Shown here piece by piece: positions 1-7,675 of a stretch of DNA of 64,000 nucleotides. Made by a program: the position numbers and the translations under genes. The stretch's first letter is position 1. Each line of letters begins with the position of its first letter. The notes under the pieces are model-generated. The model searched no databases, was not told the DNA's origin, and worked only from the letters and a program-made list of their open reading frames with translations. The DNA is from JAAYJG01 sp964450305 (GTDB taxonomy: Bacteria; Bacillota; Clostridia; DSM-8532), in NCBI GenBank assembly GCA_964450305.1, contig CAYVFB010000001.1:46066-110065 (forward strand), read 5' to 3'.

Positions 1-878
1 AGGGACTCCTGCAGGGCGAAGGCAAGAATAGCGCCTAAAAAAGCCCAAAGAATGCCCTTGACCAACACCGTTTTAAAGTTGACACGCTTTCCCTTTACAA
101 CCCCGCCATGCATACTGCTCGTCTGCATTCTTTGGGCCGAAGGTATATACACAACATCCTTCAGGTCATCCGCTGTTATCTCAAAATCGTTCTCTGCCAA
201 TTTATCGGTTTTCGGGCTCATCGGTATCGTTGCTGCTTTTTCATCGGTTGTTTGCCAGGCTGAAGCTTTTGCAGCCATTCCGTCAGCTGTCTGCCCAATG
301 GAAGCTGAAGTAAATGACACAGCTTCCTGATCCATTATTTGAGGTTCCCCGCTTTCTTCCACCACAGCGATTTCATCGAGCAGATCAATTTCAAACTCAT
401 CGGAAGCCGCTGAATAATCCGGCTGATAGAGGTTCAGGTTCCCGACGGGAAACAGATGCTTGTTCTCTATGGCCCATTTTGCTGCTTCAGCAGACAGAGG
501 GCTGTACGAATTCCAGGATTTGTACTGGATCATGTCCCCGATATTAATGATGATATCGCTCAGGGACTCTCCCGCTCCCCAGATATCTCCGATACAAATT
601 TGCCCATCGCGGAAATTCGGGTGCCATATGGGCGTTAAAATTTTACAAATGGGCTTGTACCTTGGGTACTCTGCATGCAAGGTAATCTCTACCTCGTGCC
701 TTGCAAGGGTTTCAACCTTTCCGTCCGGCAGCAGGTAAATTCCGTTGACGAAAAAGGTAACCCGGTACCTCTCGGGAGGTTCTTCCCCAACAGGCTCTAC
801 AGTAATATACGGGTGGCCGCTGAAATCCTTTTTCACCTGCTCAAAGTCTGATAATAATCTTCTGATTCTGGCCGTCAT
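1..878 (-). CDS. E2-fold ubiquitin-conjugating-like enzyme with C-terminal membrane segment (partial, cut by window edge)
   Basis: The frame is open from an ATG at 878 to the left edge (292 codons visible), with AGAAAGGAA about 8 bases upstream. Residues 1 to about 150 read as a canonical UBC fold: the YPRYKP strand (71-76), WHPN (85-88) and GQIC with Cys95 seven residues after the HPN Asn, which is the position of the thioester cysteine in eukaryotic E2s. A Thr/Ser/Ala-rich linker follows (about 180-250), then a hydrophobic stretch near 268-290 (VLVKGILWAFLGAILAFAL) that looks like a membrane anchor, as in tail-anchored E2s. It starts 18 bases after the E1 gene, so the two are probably co-transcribed. 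By family it should accept the ubiquitin-like protein from the E1 and pass it to a target or lipid; the target is unknown. The true C-terminus lies outside the window. Confidence 0.85.
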   Translation of the reverse strand, partial: MTARIRRLLSDFEQVKKDFSGHPYITVEPVGEEPPERYRVTFFVNGIYLLPDGKVETLARHEVEITLHAEYPRYKPICKILTPIWHPNFRDGQICIGDIWGAGESLSDIIINIGDMIQYKSWNSYSPLSAEAAKWAIENKHLFPVGNLNLYQPDYSAASDEFEIDLLDEIAVVEESGEPQIMDQEAVSFTSASIGQTADGMAAKASAWQTTDEKAATIPMSPKTDKLAENDFEITADDLKDVVYIPSAQRMQTSSMHGGVVKGKRVNFKTVLVKGILWAFLGAILAFALQES

Positions 879-896
879 GATATCAGTTCCTTTCTG

Positions 897-2075
897 TTAG
901 CCCATTGTTTCCGCTTCATCCGCTGAGAGCTCGAAGTATTTTACCCGTGTGCCGACCCTGCCGGTAAGGATATGAAGCATCGGAATTCCGATTTCCATGG
1001 GAGTTTTATAGATAAACGTCTCTGATCCATCCATGCTGTGAACCGTGTTGAAACTCATGACTTTTCCGCACGCGGAACAGGACAGGTCTTCGCCGCGGAG
1101 CTTATGTACCGGTAACAGCAGATTTTTATGATGGCCGCAAGTACATTCCGCAACCGTTGCAATGTCCCGATCGAGGTCTAGTACCGCCTTTTCTCCCATT
1201 TCCCTTTTCACATACTGCACAATTGTACCAAGGGTCGTTCTTTTGGCAGACCATGGCATTTCAGTTATTTCTTCATAAGATTCGTGGCTCATGCAGCCAT
1301 CCTTGTACTGATACTCGACAATATAGGAATCATGGGTCAAGCCGTTAAACACAAAGCCCTTACCCGCCAGCGTGGGAAGATTTCTGTCCCTGTGCAGCAG
1401 CTTCAGCATTTCCTGCACCTGAATGCCCGCGATGATCGAGGAAGAGGTAGGCGTGGTGGGGATTTTCCCCTCGGCCATCTGTTGATGGGTTAACAGTGCA
1501 CAGGATTTCCTCTTGTTGATCAGCTTCCAATCGGTCTCGGTCATGGTACACTCGTAGCAGGCCCCGTCCGGCGGCATGAATACGCGGGCTATACCGTTCA
1601 ACACTTCAATGGCACCATCTATCCAGGGTTTGTTGACCTTGTAGCAGGCCTGATTAATCCCAAGCCTGGCCTCACGGTTATCCAGCCCGCCGAGGACCAC
1701 GTCCACACGCCGGAACACCCCAAGCCCCAGGTCATCGATCACATTGCCCGTAAACGCTTTTGCGGTGACATCAGGGTTCATCTCCATGGCTCTTTCCGCC
1801 GCGACCTCTGCTTTGTAACGGCCTACATCCCCGGCGCGGAAAAGGACCGACCGTGTCAGATTGGTATGCTCGATTCTGTCCATATCGACAATCAGGATTT
1901 TCCCAATACCCAGCAGGGCCAGATTCTTGATCAATTCATTCCCGATTGCGCCTGCCCCAACCACCAGAACAACGGCTTTGGACAGGCGGCCCTGATCCCA
2001 CCAGTTGATCAGCCTTAGCCTGGCGTATTTATCTTCTGTAAACTCCGGAGCATCCAGATTGAATTGATTATCCAT
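897..2075 (-). CDS. E1-like (ThiF/UBA-type) activating enzyme with C-terminal zinc-ribbon-like region
   Basis: 392 residues. The Rossmann adenylation domain has GAGAIG (40-45), the acidic DMDRIEHTNLTR segment (64-75) and DNREARLGIN (132-141), all hallmarks of the ThiF/E1 superfamily. CYECT (173-177) and SCALL (Cys192) precede a crossover/helix segment (TSSSIIAGIQVQEML) that matches the part of UBA3-type E1s after the catalytic cysteine; Cys192 is therefore my candidate for the thioester cysteine (inference). The last 100 residues carry two paired cysteines (CTC at 311-313, CSAC at 333-336), likely a zinc site. The ATG overlaps the stop of the Ubl gene by 8 bases, so translation is probably coupled. 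A plain thiamine or molybdenum-cofactor role is unlikely, since an E2 gene follows directly and no thi/moa genes are near. Confidence 0.85.
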   Translation of the reverse strand: MDNQFNLDAPEFTEDKYARLRLINWWDQGRLSKAVVLVVGAGAIGNELIKNLALLGIGKILIVDMDRIEHTNLTRSVLFRAGDVGRYKAEVAAERAMEMNPDVTAKAFTGNVIDDLGLGVFRRVDVVLGGLDNREARLGINQACYKVNKPWIDGAIEVLNGIARVFMPPDGACYECTMTETDWKLINKRKSCALLTHQQMAEGKIPTTPTSSSIIAGIQVQEMLKLLHRDRNLPTLAGKGFVFNGLTHDSYIVEYQYKDGCMSHESYEEITEMPWSAKRTTLGTIVQYVKREMGEKAVLDLDRDIATVAECTCGHHKNLLLPVHKLRGEDLSCSACGKVMSFNTVHSMDGSETFIYKTPMEIGIPMLHILTGRVGTRVKYFELSADEAETMG

Positions 2076-2349
2076 CTTGTTTTCCCGCCGTGATTTCAGG
2101 CTGAAGCCTTAATACATCACCATCTTTGATTCCTGCTTCACCCAGGGTTTGGTTTTCCAGAAGCTGTCGCCCCGTCACTTTATGAATGAATTTGTAGCTG
2201 ATCGGATTACCGTCCGGGCCCACCGATGGAAGTTTGATCTTTTCGATCAGCTTCACCATGATAATTCCGCATTTGATATCATCGGGCAAGCCCACCTTCT
2301 GCTCCTTGTTCCCTGTCGCATCGACAATCACTACATTTACCTTTCCCAT
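2068..2349 (-). CDS. Ubiquitin-like beta-grasp protein (YukD/EsaB-like)
   Basis: I place the start at the ATG at 2349, which has AAGGAG 10 bases upstream; an in-frame ATG at 2400 would add 17 residues without a comparable site. The 93-residue product shows a ubiquitin-type pattern: beta hairpin (VNVVIVDATGNKEQKVGLP), helix (MVKLIEKI) and the final LLENQTLGEAGIKDGDVLRL, which aligns with the LEDGRTLSDYNIQ...LHLVL end of ubiquitin and with YukD/EsaB proteins. It ends ITAGKQDG, so a C-terminal glycine is exposed without processing. It is the first gene of the Ubl-E1-E2 operon and is presumably the modifier that the E1 adenylates. The family call rests on pattern and context, not on a search. Confidence 0.75.
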   Translation of the reverse strand: MGKVNVVIVDATGNKEQKVGLPDDIKCGIIMVKLIEKIKLPSVGPDGNPISYKFIHKVTGRQLLENQTLGEAGIKDGDVLRLQPEITAGKQDG

Positions 2350-2471
2350 AATCCAAACGCTCCTTGTTTTCATGATTTTCCAGCCTAAAGAGGCTTTCAA
2401 ACAGCCGATTAAGGTTGGTCGTACACAGACCAGATTTCAATCCTATCTATCATACTATTACAGAAAGTGAA

Positions 2472-2480
2472 ATTATACCA
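2472..2480 (-). promoter_or_regulatory. Extended -10 promoter of the Ubl-E1-E2 operon
   Basis: On the minus strand the sequence reads TGGTATAAT, a TGn extended -10 with a perfect TATAAT; no good -35 is present. It would give a 5' leader of about 115 bases before the Ubl ATG. No other gene lies between this site and trpB. Confidence 0.45.
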
Positions 2481-2625
2481 GACTATTTGCTGAATTTTTA
2501 CTTGGTTTAGGTTGTTCAAACAATTACCAGGTCTATTTTTATTCGGTCTCATGCAGAATGAAGAAATATCTTAGCAAACAAGGAACTATCTTCAGAACAA
2601 CCATTTGCATTGCCGTACCATTTGC

Positions 2626-2670
2626 GGATAAAAGAAAGGAGTGTGAATATGTTCTGTATATTCACACTCC
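2626..2670 (-). terminator. Intrinsic terminator of trpB
   Basis: A perfect 13-bp stem (2638-2650 with 2658-2670) and 7-base loop lie 41 bases after the trpB stop, followed on the minus strand by TTTCTTTTATCC. The rest of the 2401-2710 intergenic region holds only the operon promoter described above. Confidence 0.7.
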
Positions 2671-2710
2671 CGATGAGTTCATTTGTTTTTGCTTTTTGCG
2701 CGTTACAAAA

Positions 2711-4087
2711 TTACCCTATATTTGGAATTGTTGCAAAGCCCTTCTCCAGATCTTCATCGGTAGGAATATTATCGGCCATTGTTCCATTGTTAAAGCTGTT
2801 GTATGCAGTCATATCAAAGTATCCGGTACCCGACAGGCCAAAAATTATGGTTTTCTTCTCGCCGGTTTCCTTGCACAGCATAGCTTCATCCATGGCTGCG
2901 CACAGGGCATGGGAGGATTCAGGCGCGGGCAGAATACCCTCACAACGAGCAAAAGATACCGCTGCTTCAAATGCTTTTGTCTGTGTCACCGTACGAGCTT
3001 CCATCAGTCCATCATCATATAGTTTTGAGATTATGGTGTTCATTCCGTGATACCTTAAGCCGCCTGCGTGATTGGGTGACGGAATGAACCCGGAACCTAG
3101 TGTATACATTTTAAACAACGGCGTGGTTTTTCCGGTATCTCCAAAATCGTAGGCAAATTTTCCACGGGTGAGTGTTGGGCAGGAAGCAGGTTCCACACCA
3201 ATAAAGCGGATATTGTTTTTTCCGGCAATCTTATCGCCCATAAAAGGTGCGACAATCCCCCCGAAATTGGACCCTCCACCCAAACAGCCGATGATGATGT
3301 CGGGTTGAATACCGTATTTCTCACAAGCTATTTTGGTTTCCTCACCGATGATGGACTGGTGCAGCAGCACATGATCCAAAACGCTGCCCAGAACATACCT
3401 GCAGTTCTCAGTTTTCAGTGCTACTTCTATGGCTTCGGAGATGGCACAACCCAGAGAGCCACCGGTTTCCGGCATAGCTTCAAGAATCTTTCTGCCTGCC
3501 TCGGTGGTATCGGACGGTGAAGGAATCACTTTTCCGCCGTAGGTTTCAATGACTGTTTTCCGGTAGGGTTTTTGCTGAGAAGAAACCTTTACCATATAAA
3601 CCGTCAGGTCTATATTATAAAATGCGCAAGCCATGGAAAGGGCAGTGCCCCATTGGCCCGCACCGGTTTCTGTGGTCAAGCTGGTGATGCCCTGTTCTTT
3701 GGCGTAATAGGCCTGGGCTGCAGCCGTATTCAGCTTATGTGAGCCCGAGGTGTTCGTACCTTCAAACTTGTAGTAGATTTCAGCCGGGGTGTCCAGCATT
3801 CTTTCCAGAGCATATGCCCGGATCAGCGGGGAAGGACGAATCATTTTGTAAAACTCAAACAGTCCCTCCGGGATTTCGATATACAAATCCTTGCTGTTCA
3901 TTTCCTGCTCGCACAGTTTATCACAAAAGATAGGTTTTAAATCGTCTATGGTGCAGGGTTTCAATGTGCCCGGGTGAAGCATCGGATCCGGCAGCTCTTT
4001 CATGGCGGCTTTCAGGTTATACCAGCTTTTCGGAAGCTCCTTTTCAGATAAGTAAATTTTGTAAGGTATTGCTGTCATGGTTATCAT
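2711..4087 (-). CDS. trpB: TrpB2-type tryptophan synthase beta chain
   Basis: 458 residues, the long TrpB2 class. It condenses indole with serine using PLP. GSHKLN holds the PLP lysine (Lys118), ETGAGQWG (140-147) is the substrate loop, and GGGSN (270-274) binds the cofactor phosphate. The N-terminal extension and late GLSGTGYFD are typical of TrpB2. No trpA, trpC or other trp gene is near, so the enzyme may work with a distant TrpA or salvage indole; this is inference. ATGs at 4087 and 4078 both lie at usable distance from AGAGGAAAGG; the longer form is listed. Expression is controlled by the T-box just upstream. Confidence 0.93.
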   Translation of the reverse strand: MITMTAIPYKIYLSEKELPKSWYNLKAAMKELPDPMLHPGTLKPCTIDDLKPIFCDKLCEQEMNSKDLYIEIPEGLFEFYKMIRPSPLIRAYALERMLDTPAEIYYKFEGTNTSGSHKLNTAAAQAYYAKEQGITSLTTETGAGQWGTALSMACAFYNIDLTVYMVKVSSQQKPYRKTVIETYGGKVIPSPSDTTEAGRKILEAMPETGGSLGCAISEAIEVALKTENCRYVLGSVLDHVLLHQSIIGEETKIACEKYGIQPDIIIGCLGGGSNFGGIVAPFMGDKIAGKNNIRFIGVEPASCPTLTRGKFAYDFGDTGKTTPLFKMYTLGSGFIPSPNHAGGLRYHGMNTIISKLYDDGLMEARTVTQTKAFEAAVSFARCEGILPAPESSHALCAAMDEAMLCKETGEKKTIIFGLSGTGYFDMTAYNSFNNGTMADNIPTDEDLEKGFATIPNIG

Positions 4088-4140
4088 CCTTTCCTCTAAT
4101 TATTTTAGACTCCCATTCACAGGAGTTTTCTAAACAAATA

Positions 4141-4412
4141 AAAAAGCCTTCATCCCCATGTCAGGGACAAAGACTGTAATCTCTGCGGTACCACCCAAAT
4201 TGCGCCAACGCGCCGCTTGTTTCATGTACGGTCATACATGCTTCATGGATAACGGGTGAAGATCCCGGCTGGCATACTTTAAACTTTCTGCACCGCCCTC
4301 ATGAGCCCATTCGCGATAAGCTTCAACACCGCAATCCCATCACCTGCGGCTCTCTTTGGATGAAGTGGTTTATGCTACTACTCTCAATCAAAGGTTTCAA
4401 CAATATGAATTA
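4141..4412 (-). promoter_or_regulatory. T-box riboswitch, tryptophan-specific
   Basis: On the minus strand the T-box sequence TTTGGGTGGTACCGC (4186-4200) is followed by a G-U-containing terminator stem (4145-4172) and a run of T. In stem I, GAA-TGG-G places the specifier codon TGG (Trp) at 4309-4307, followed by a purine as the model requires. Uncharged tRNA-Trp would pair here and with the T-box and let transcription reach trpB. The gene it controls agrees with the specifier. Confidence 0.93.
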
Positions 4413-4418
4413 ATTGAA

Positions 4419-4447
4419 AGCTTAACAGATCCATTCAGGTTTGTCAA
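4419..4447 (-). promoter_or_regulatory. Promoter of the trp T-box/trpB transcript
   Basis: TTGACA (4447-4442), a 17-base spacer and TAAGCT (4424-4419) on the minus strand; the -35 is perfect, the -10 weaker. It starts the transcript just before stem I of the T-box. Confidence 0.55.
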
Positions 4448-4619
4448 GGGGGGAAAAAAGGTTATTGCCCCACCTTTTTTTACTTCCTATCCTCTTTTAT
4501 GCTTAAAGGTTTTGTGTCATTTATCCGGAATAACATCATTCTATCTTATTCAAATGTTTTGTTCTGATATTCTGGAGATACCAAAATACGCCGAAGATAT
4601 ATCTTTTCATTTTTATATG

Positions 4620-4648
4620 TTGACAACTATATGTATTGCGCCTATAAT
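4620..4648 (+). promoter_or_regulatory. Consensus promoter of the YtrA-like operon
   Basis: TTGACA (4620-4625), exactly 17 bases, TATAAT (4643-4648): a perfect housekeeping-sigma promoter. Such strength fits a promoter that is normally repressed. Confidence 0.8.
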
Positions 4649-4650
4649 AT

Positions 4651-4673
4651 GTGTACTATCATTCATAGTACAC
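4651..4673. promoter_or_regulatory. Palindromic operator at the transcription start
   Basis: GTGTACTAT, five bases, ATAGTACAC: a perfect 9-bp inverted repeat beginning two bases after the -10, so it covers the start of transcription. YtrA-type GntR regulators commonly repress their own ABC-transporter operon through such a site; binding here by the next gene is inference. Confidence 0.65.
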
Positions 4674-4761
4674 TTAGTTCGCATGCTCAGTCTACAGCCA
4701 TGTACGGCCCCAAAATGCAGAATACAGCAGTTTGGGCCAAGCCTTCATTCATTATCAAGCA

Positions 4762-4779
4762 AAGGGGAAGTGGTTTATT
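4762..4779 (+). promoter_or_regulatory. Ribosome binding site followed by ATT in the start position
   Basis: AAGGGG (4762-4767) lies nine bases before ATT (4777-4779). The residues after it (IITID) align with the very beginning of YtrA-type regulators. The ATT may be a rare start codon or a mutated ATG. Confidence 0.5.
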
Positions 4780-5172
4780 ATCATCACAATTGACTTGAGA
4801 AATCCCAAGCCTATTTATGAACAGATTAAAGACAGTATAAAACATTTGATTATCACCGGGGCAATCAAGCAGGACGAACAGCTCCCATCCATTCGTGAGC
4901 TTGCTCAGAGTACCTCTATTAATCCTAACACAATCCAAAAGGCTTATAAGGATTTGGAAGCCGATGGATTCATTTATATCGTAACAGGCAGAGGTAACTT
5001 TGTGGCACCCCCACCTAAAAAGCCCGATATCAAGAGAGTTGATGACCTCTATAATATTCTTAAGGCCACAGTCTGTGAGCTTTCGTATTTAGGGGATTCT
5101 GAAATCAAAATTATGAGTATTGTTAAAAGCGCGATTTCACATCCTTCAACACAAGGAGGAAATATAGAATGA
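4777..5172 (+). CDS. GntR-family transcriptional regulator, YtrA type
   Basis: About 131 residues. The N-terminal winged helix-turn-helix carries PIYEQIKDSIKHLI, LPSIRELA and NPNTIQKAYKDLEADGFI (about residues 8-65), the classical GntR reading head, followed by the short helical tail of the YtrA subfamily rather than a ligand-binding domain. These proteins repress ABC-transporter operons and are released by cell-wall-active agents or unknown signals. I chose ATT at 4777 because of its ribosome binding site and family alignment; the only regular alternative, TTG at 4732, has no such site and adds 15 unmatched residues. The stop overlaps the ATPase ATG (ATGA). Confidence 0.8.
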   Translation: MIITIDLRNPKPIYEQIKDSIKHLIITGAIKQDEQLPSIRELAQSTSINPNTIQKAYKDLEADGFIYIVTGRGNFVAPPPKKPDIKRVDDLYNILKATVCELSYLGDSEIKIMSIVKSAISHPSTQGGNIE

Positions 5173-5572
5173 TCGAAATACGAGATGTTAAAAAATCATT
5201 CGATGGGTTTTATGCATTGAACGGTGTCAACGCCACAATAAAAAAGGGCTCTGTTTATGGGCTTATCGGTCCTAATGGGGCAGGGAAAACCACGATGATA
5301 AAGCATATGGCGGGGGTGTTTATCCCTGATTCCGGCACAATCACAGTAGAGGGTCAGAAACTATATGATAATGTCTGCATCAAAATATTCTAAACCGGCA
5401 GCAAAGTGGACGAGTATGGGTTTTGATCGTAAAAGGAAGCCGCGAGGAAATACTGGCAGAGGTTAACAAGGCCAATCCCCTTTTTGTTGATGCTCTGCCG
5501 CTTTCACTTGAAGAAATCTTTATCAATGAACTTGGAGGTATGGATTATGTCATTAAAAACATCTCACTTTAA
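5169..5572 (+). pseudogene. ABC transporter ATPase with internal deletion
   Basis: The first 66 or so residues are an intact ATPase start with Walker A GPNGAGKT (about 35-42). The reading frame then stops at 5391. From 5399, in another frame, the sequence resumes with VKGSREEILAEV and ends SLEEIFINELGG...NISL (stop 5570-5572), which is the normal C-terminus of this ATPase family. About 150 residues holding the Q-loop, LSGGQ signature, Walker B and switch histidine are missing, so no functional ATPase can be made. A family member would have roughly 290 residues. The ATPase gene is thus broken while the genes on either side are largely intact. Confidence 0.85.
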
Positions 5573-7508
5573 TAAAGGGATCTTCAAAAACAATATCCAA
5601 AGATTCTGGCTCATCCCGTTTTCATATACGCTTTGCTTGTTTATATTTTTTGTTGATTACCTGCTTAGAATAGATTGGGCGACAAAGACTGCCAATCCTG
5701 AACTGCTTGCTACGCTGGGGGATAGAATAGTCAATAGCAGGGAGTTGTTATTGTTTTTTGGGTTCTTTCCACTAGCTGCTGCGTTGGCTGTTTTCTTTTA
5801 TATGTACTTTCCAAAAAATACAGCAATGATCCATTCCTTACCCTTAACCCGGTCGACTTTATTTGTGACGAACTATTTGTCGGGGTTGTTTCTTGTAACC
5901 ATTCCCATTGTTATTAATGGTATCTTCTTGATTGCAGTAGAGCTGATAGCGGGGTTTCCAATCCTTTCTTATACATTTAAATGGCTGGGGATAAGTCTGA
6001 TTATGACATTCCTTCTATATGGCTTGGCAGTATTTGCTGGAATGTTCACCGGCCAAATAACAACGCAGGCAATCTTCTTTTATATCTTTAACTTTCTTGC
6101 AGTCTTTTTTGAACGTATATTTGTGATCATCTTTCATAGCTTCGTATTTGGATATACTGATAAATATGTTATAAACCCAACACACAGTGCAGCATTCTCT
6201 CCACTTTACTATATAAACAGTTTATATCGTAGTTTCCAAATGAATAAGGGAGATATTACTGCCTTAATCGGGTATGTGATTGCCGGTGTTATTTTCTTCG
6301 TGTCAAGCTATTTTCTATATAATAAACGGCAGATGGAGATTGCAACTGATGTAATAAGCTTTTCATTCGTCAAGCCGATCTTTAAGTATAGTGTTGCTTT
6401 TTGTTCCGCTGGGCTTTTTGGAACTTTGATCTTATCGTTTTTTAGCACCAGTCCAAATCTTATCGCGTATATCATCGCCTTTCTTTTTGGTGGTTTTATC
6501 GGCTATTTTTCGGCTGAAATGCTGATTCGAAAAACCTTTAAGGTTTTTAAGTCGTATAAGGGTTTTATTGGGTTTGCTCTTGTGCTATCGCTATTGCTTT
6601 GCAGCATCGAATTTGACCTATACGGATATGAGCGAAGAATACCTCTGGATAATAAAGTAGAAATCGCGGCTATGAGCCCATATATGAAAAACGACATACG
6701 ACTTGCACTGAGACCAGAGGATTATGACCCCGAGGAGCACAGTCATTTGTTTCCGGCCAGATATTTGGATACATACAATGGCAAATATTCAAATAACCAA
6801 ATAAGCTCTCTAGGTGATGAACAAGTAAAGTATCTAAGAGAATCTATCGCTGAAATTTCCGAGAATCGTGAGGTTATTGCAAAAATCCGGCAGATACATC
6901 TCTATATTGTGGAAAATAAGAGTTTGTTTGAGGCTAACCAAAAATTATGGGCCCAGATTGGAAATAATGAAAAGCTATGGAATACTAGCGAACCAGAGAT
7001 GGAAAGTATCAAGTTTATAAATCTTGGTTTTGCGTACAGGCTTGAATCTGGTTTCTTGTTAGAGCGTAATTACTTGCTTTTTACCTATGAGGATAACACA
7101 GAAATATATAAACTATTACGAGAATATCTGTCTTTGCCTGGTATCAGAGAAAGATATGAACCTATTTTAACAAAAAACGCAGAGGATATTAACTCTATTT
7201 GTGTTGTGTTCCAAACAAAAGATAGCCAATGTCATGAGGTTAAAGTAGAAGACAATAAGCTGCAGGCTTTTCTGGATGTATATAAACAGGATACTCTTGC
7301 GTCAGATCCTATGTATAGCTTGTTTGAAAACAGAAAAACCAGTAATTATAGAAGTGTGTATATTCAAATCGATTATAAAGAGGGGCAAACAAATAATCAG
7401 ATTAAGGACAGGAGTTTTATTCATAGCAGCTTTGAAAACACCTTCGACTTTCTTGTTGAAGAAAAAATGCTAGAGATCGAGGATTTGATGCCAAGTAACA
7501 ATGAATAA
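5547..7508 (+). CDS. ABC-2-type permease with large C-terminal extracytoplasmic domain
   Basis: 653 residues from the ATG at 5547, which has GGAGGT seven bases upstream; it overlaps the end of the ATPase remnant by 26 bases. About nine hydrophobic segments fill residues 20-360 (among them ELLLFFGFFPLAAALAVFF and LIAYIIAFLFGGFIGYF). Some 290 mostly polar residues follow. This matches permeases found with YtrA regulators in clostridia (I believe the soluble part is DUF6449, not checked). With its partner ATPase broken it may be idle or use another ATPase. The gene is AT-rich compared with the housekeeping blocks. Confidence 0.75.
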   Translation: MSLKTSHFNKGIFKNNIQRFWLIPFSYTLCLFIFFVDYLLRIDWATKTANPELLATLGDRIVNSRELLLFFGFFPLAAALAVFFYMYFPKNTAMIHSLPLTRSTLFVTNYLSGLFLVTIPIVINGIFLIAVELIAGFPILSYTFKWLGISLIMTFLLYGLAVFAGMFTGQITTQAIFFYIFNFLAVFFERIFVIIFHSFVFGYTDKYVINPTHSAAFSPLYYINSLYRSFQMNKGDITALIGYVIAGVIFFVSSYFLYNKRQMEIATDVISFSFVKPIFKYSVAFCSAGLFGTLILSFFSTSPNLIAYIIAFLFGGFIGYFSAEMLIRKTFKVFKSYKGFIGFALVLSLLLCSIEFDLYGYERRIPLDNKVEIAAMSPYMKNDIRLALRPEDYDPEEHSHLFPARYLDTYNGKYSNNQISSLGDEQVKYLRESIAEISENREVIAKIRQIHLYIVENKSLFEANQKLWAQIGNNEKLWNTSEPEMESIKFINLGFAYRLESGFLLERNYLLFTYEDNTEIYKLLREYLSLPGIRERYEPILTKNAEDINSICVVFQTKDSQCHEVKVEDNKLQAFLDVYKQDTLASDPMYSLFENRKTSNYRSVYIQIDYKEGQTNNQIKDRSFIHSSFENTFDFLVEEKMLEIEDLMPSNNE

Positions 7509-7675
7509 GTAACCGAACCATTAAAAGTTCCATGGAATTGAGTTTGCTGAATAGCTAAACTAAAATTCAGCTAAAGCTTCTTACTCAGTAATCCACTTTT
7601 TAAAGCTCTTGCTCTATGACCGTGTAATCCTTTTTCTTTATTTGGCAGAAGAAAAGCAAGAGAACTATCCTTGTT

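Noticed and set aside
897..2075. E1-like gene as ordinary ThiF/MoeB
   Set aside because: No thiamine or molybdopterin genes are near, while a Ubl and an E2 are directly adjacent and overlapping.
4356..4793. 145-codon open frame
   Set aside because: It runs across the trp T-box, its promoter and the divergent promoter/operator; no coding signal.
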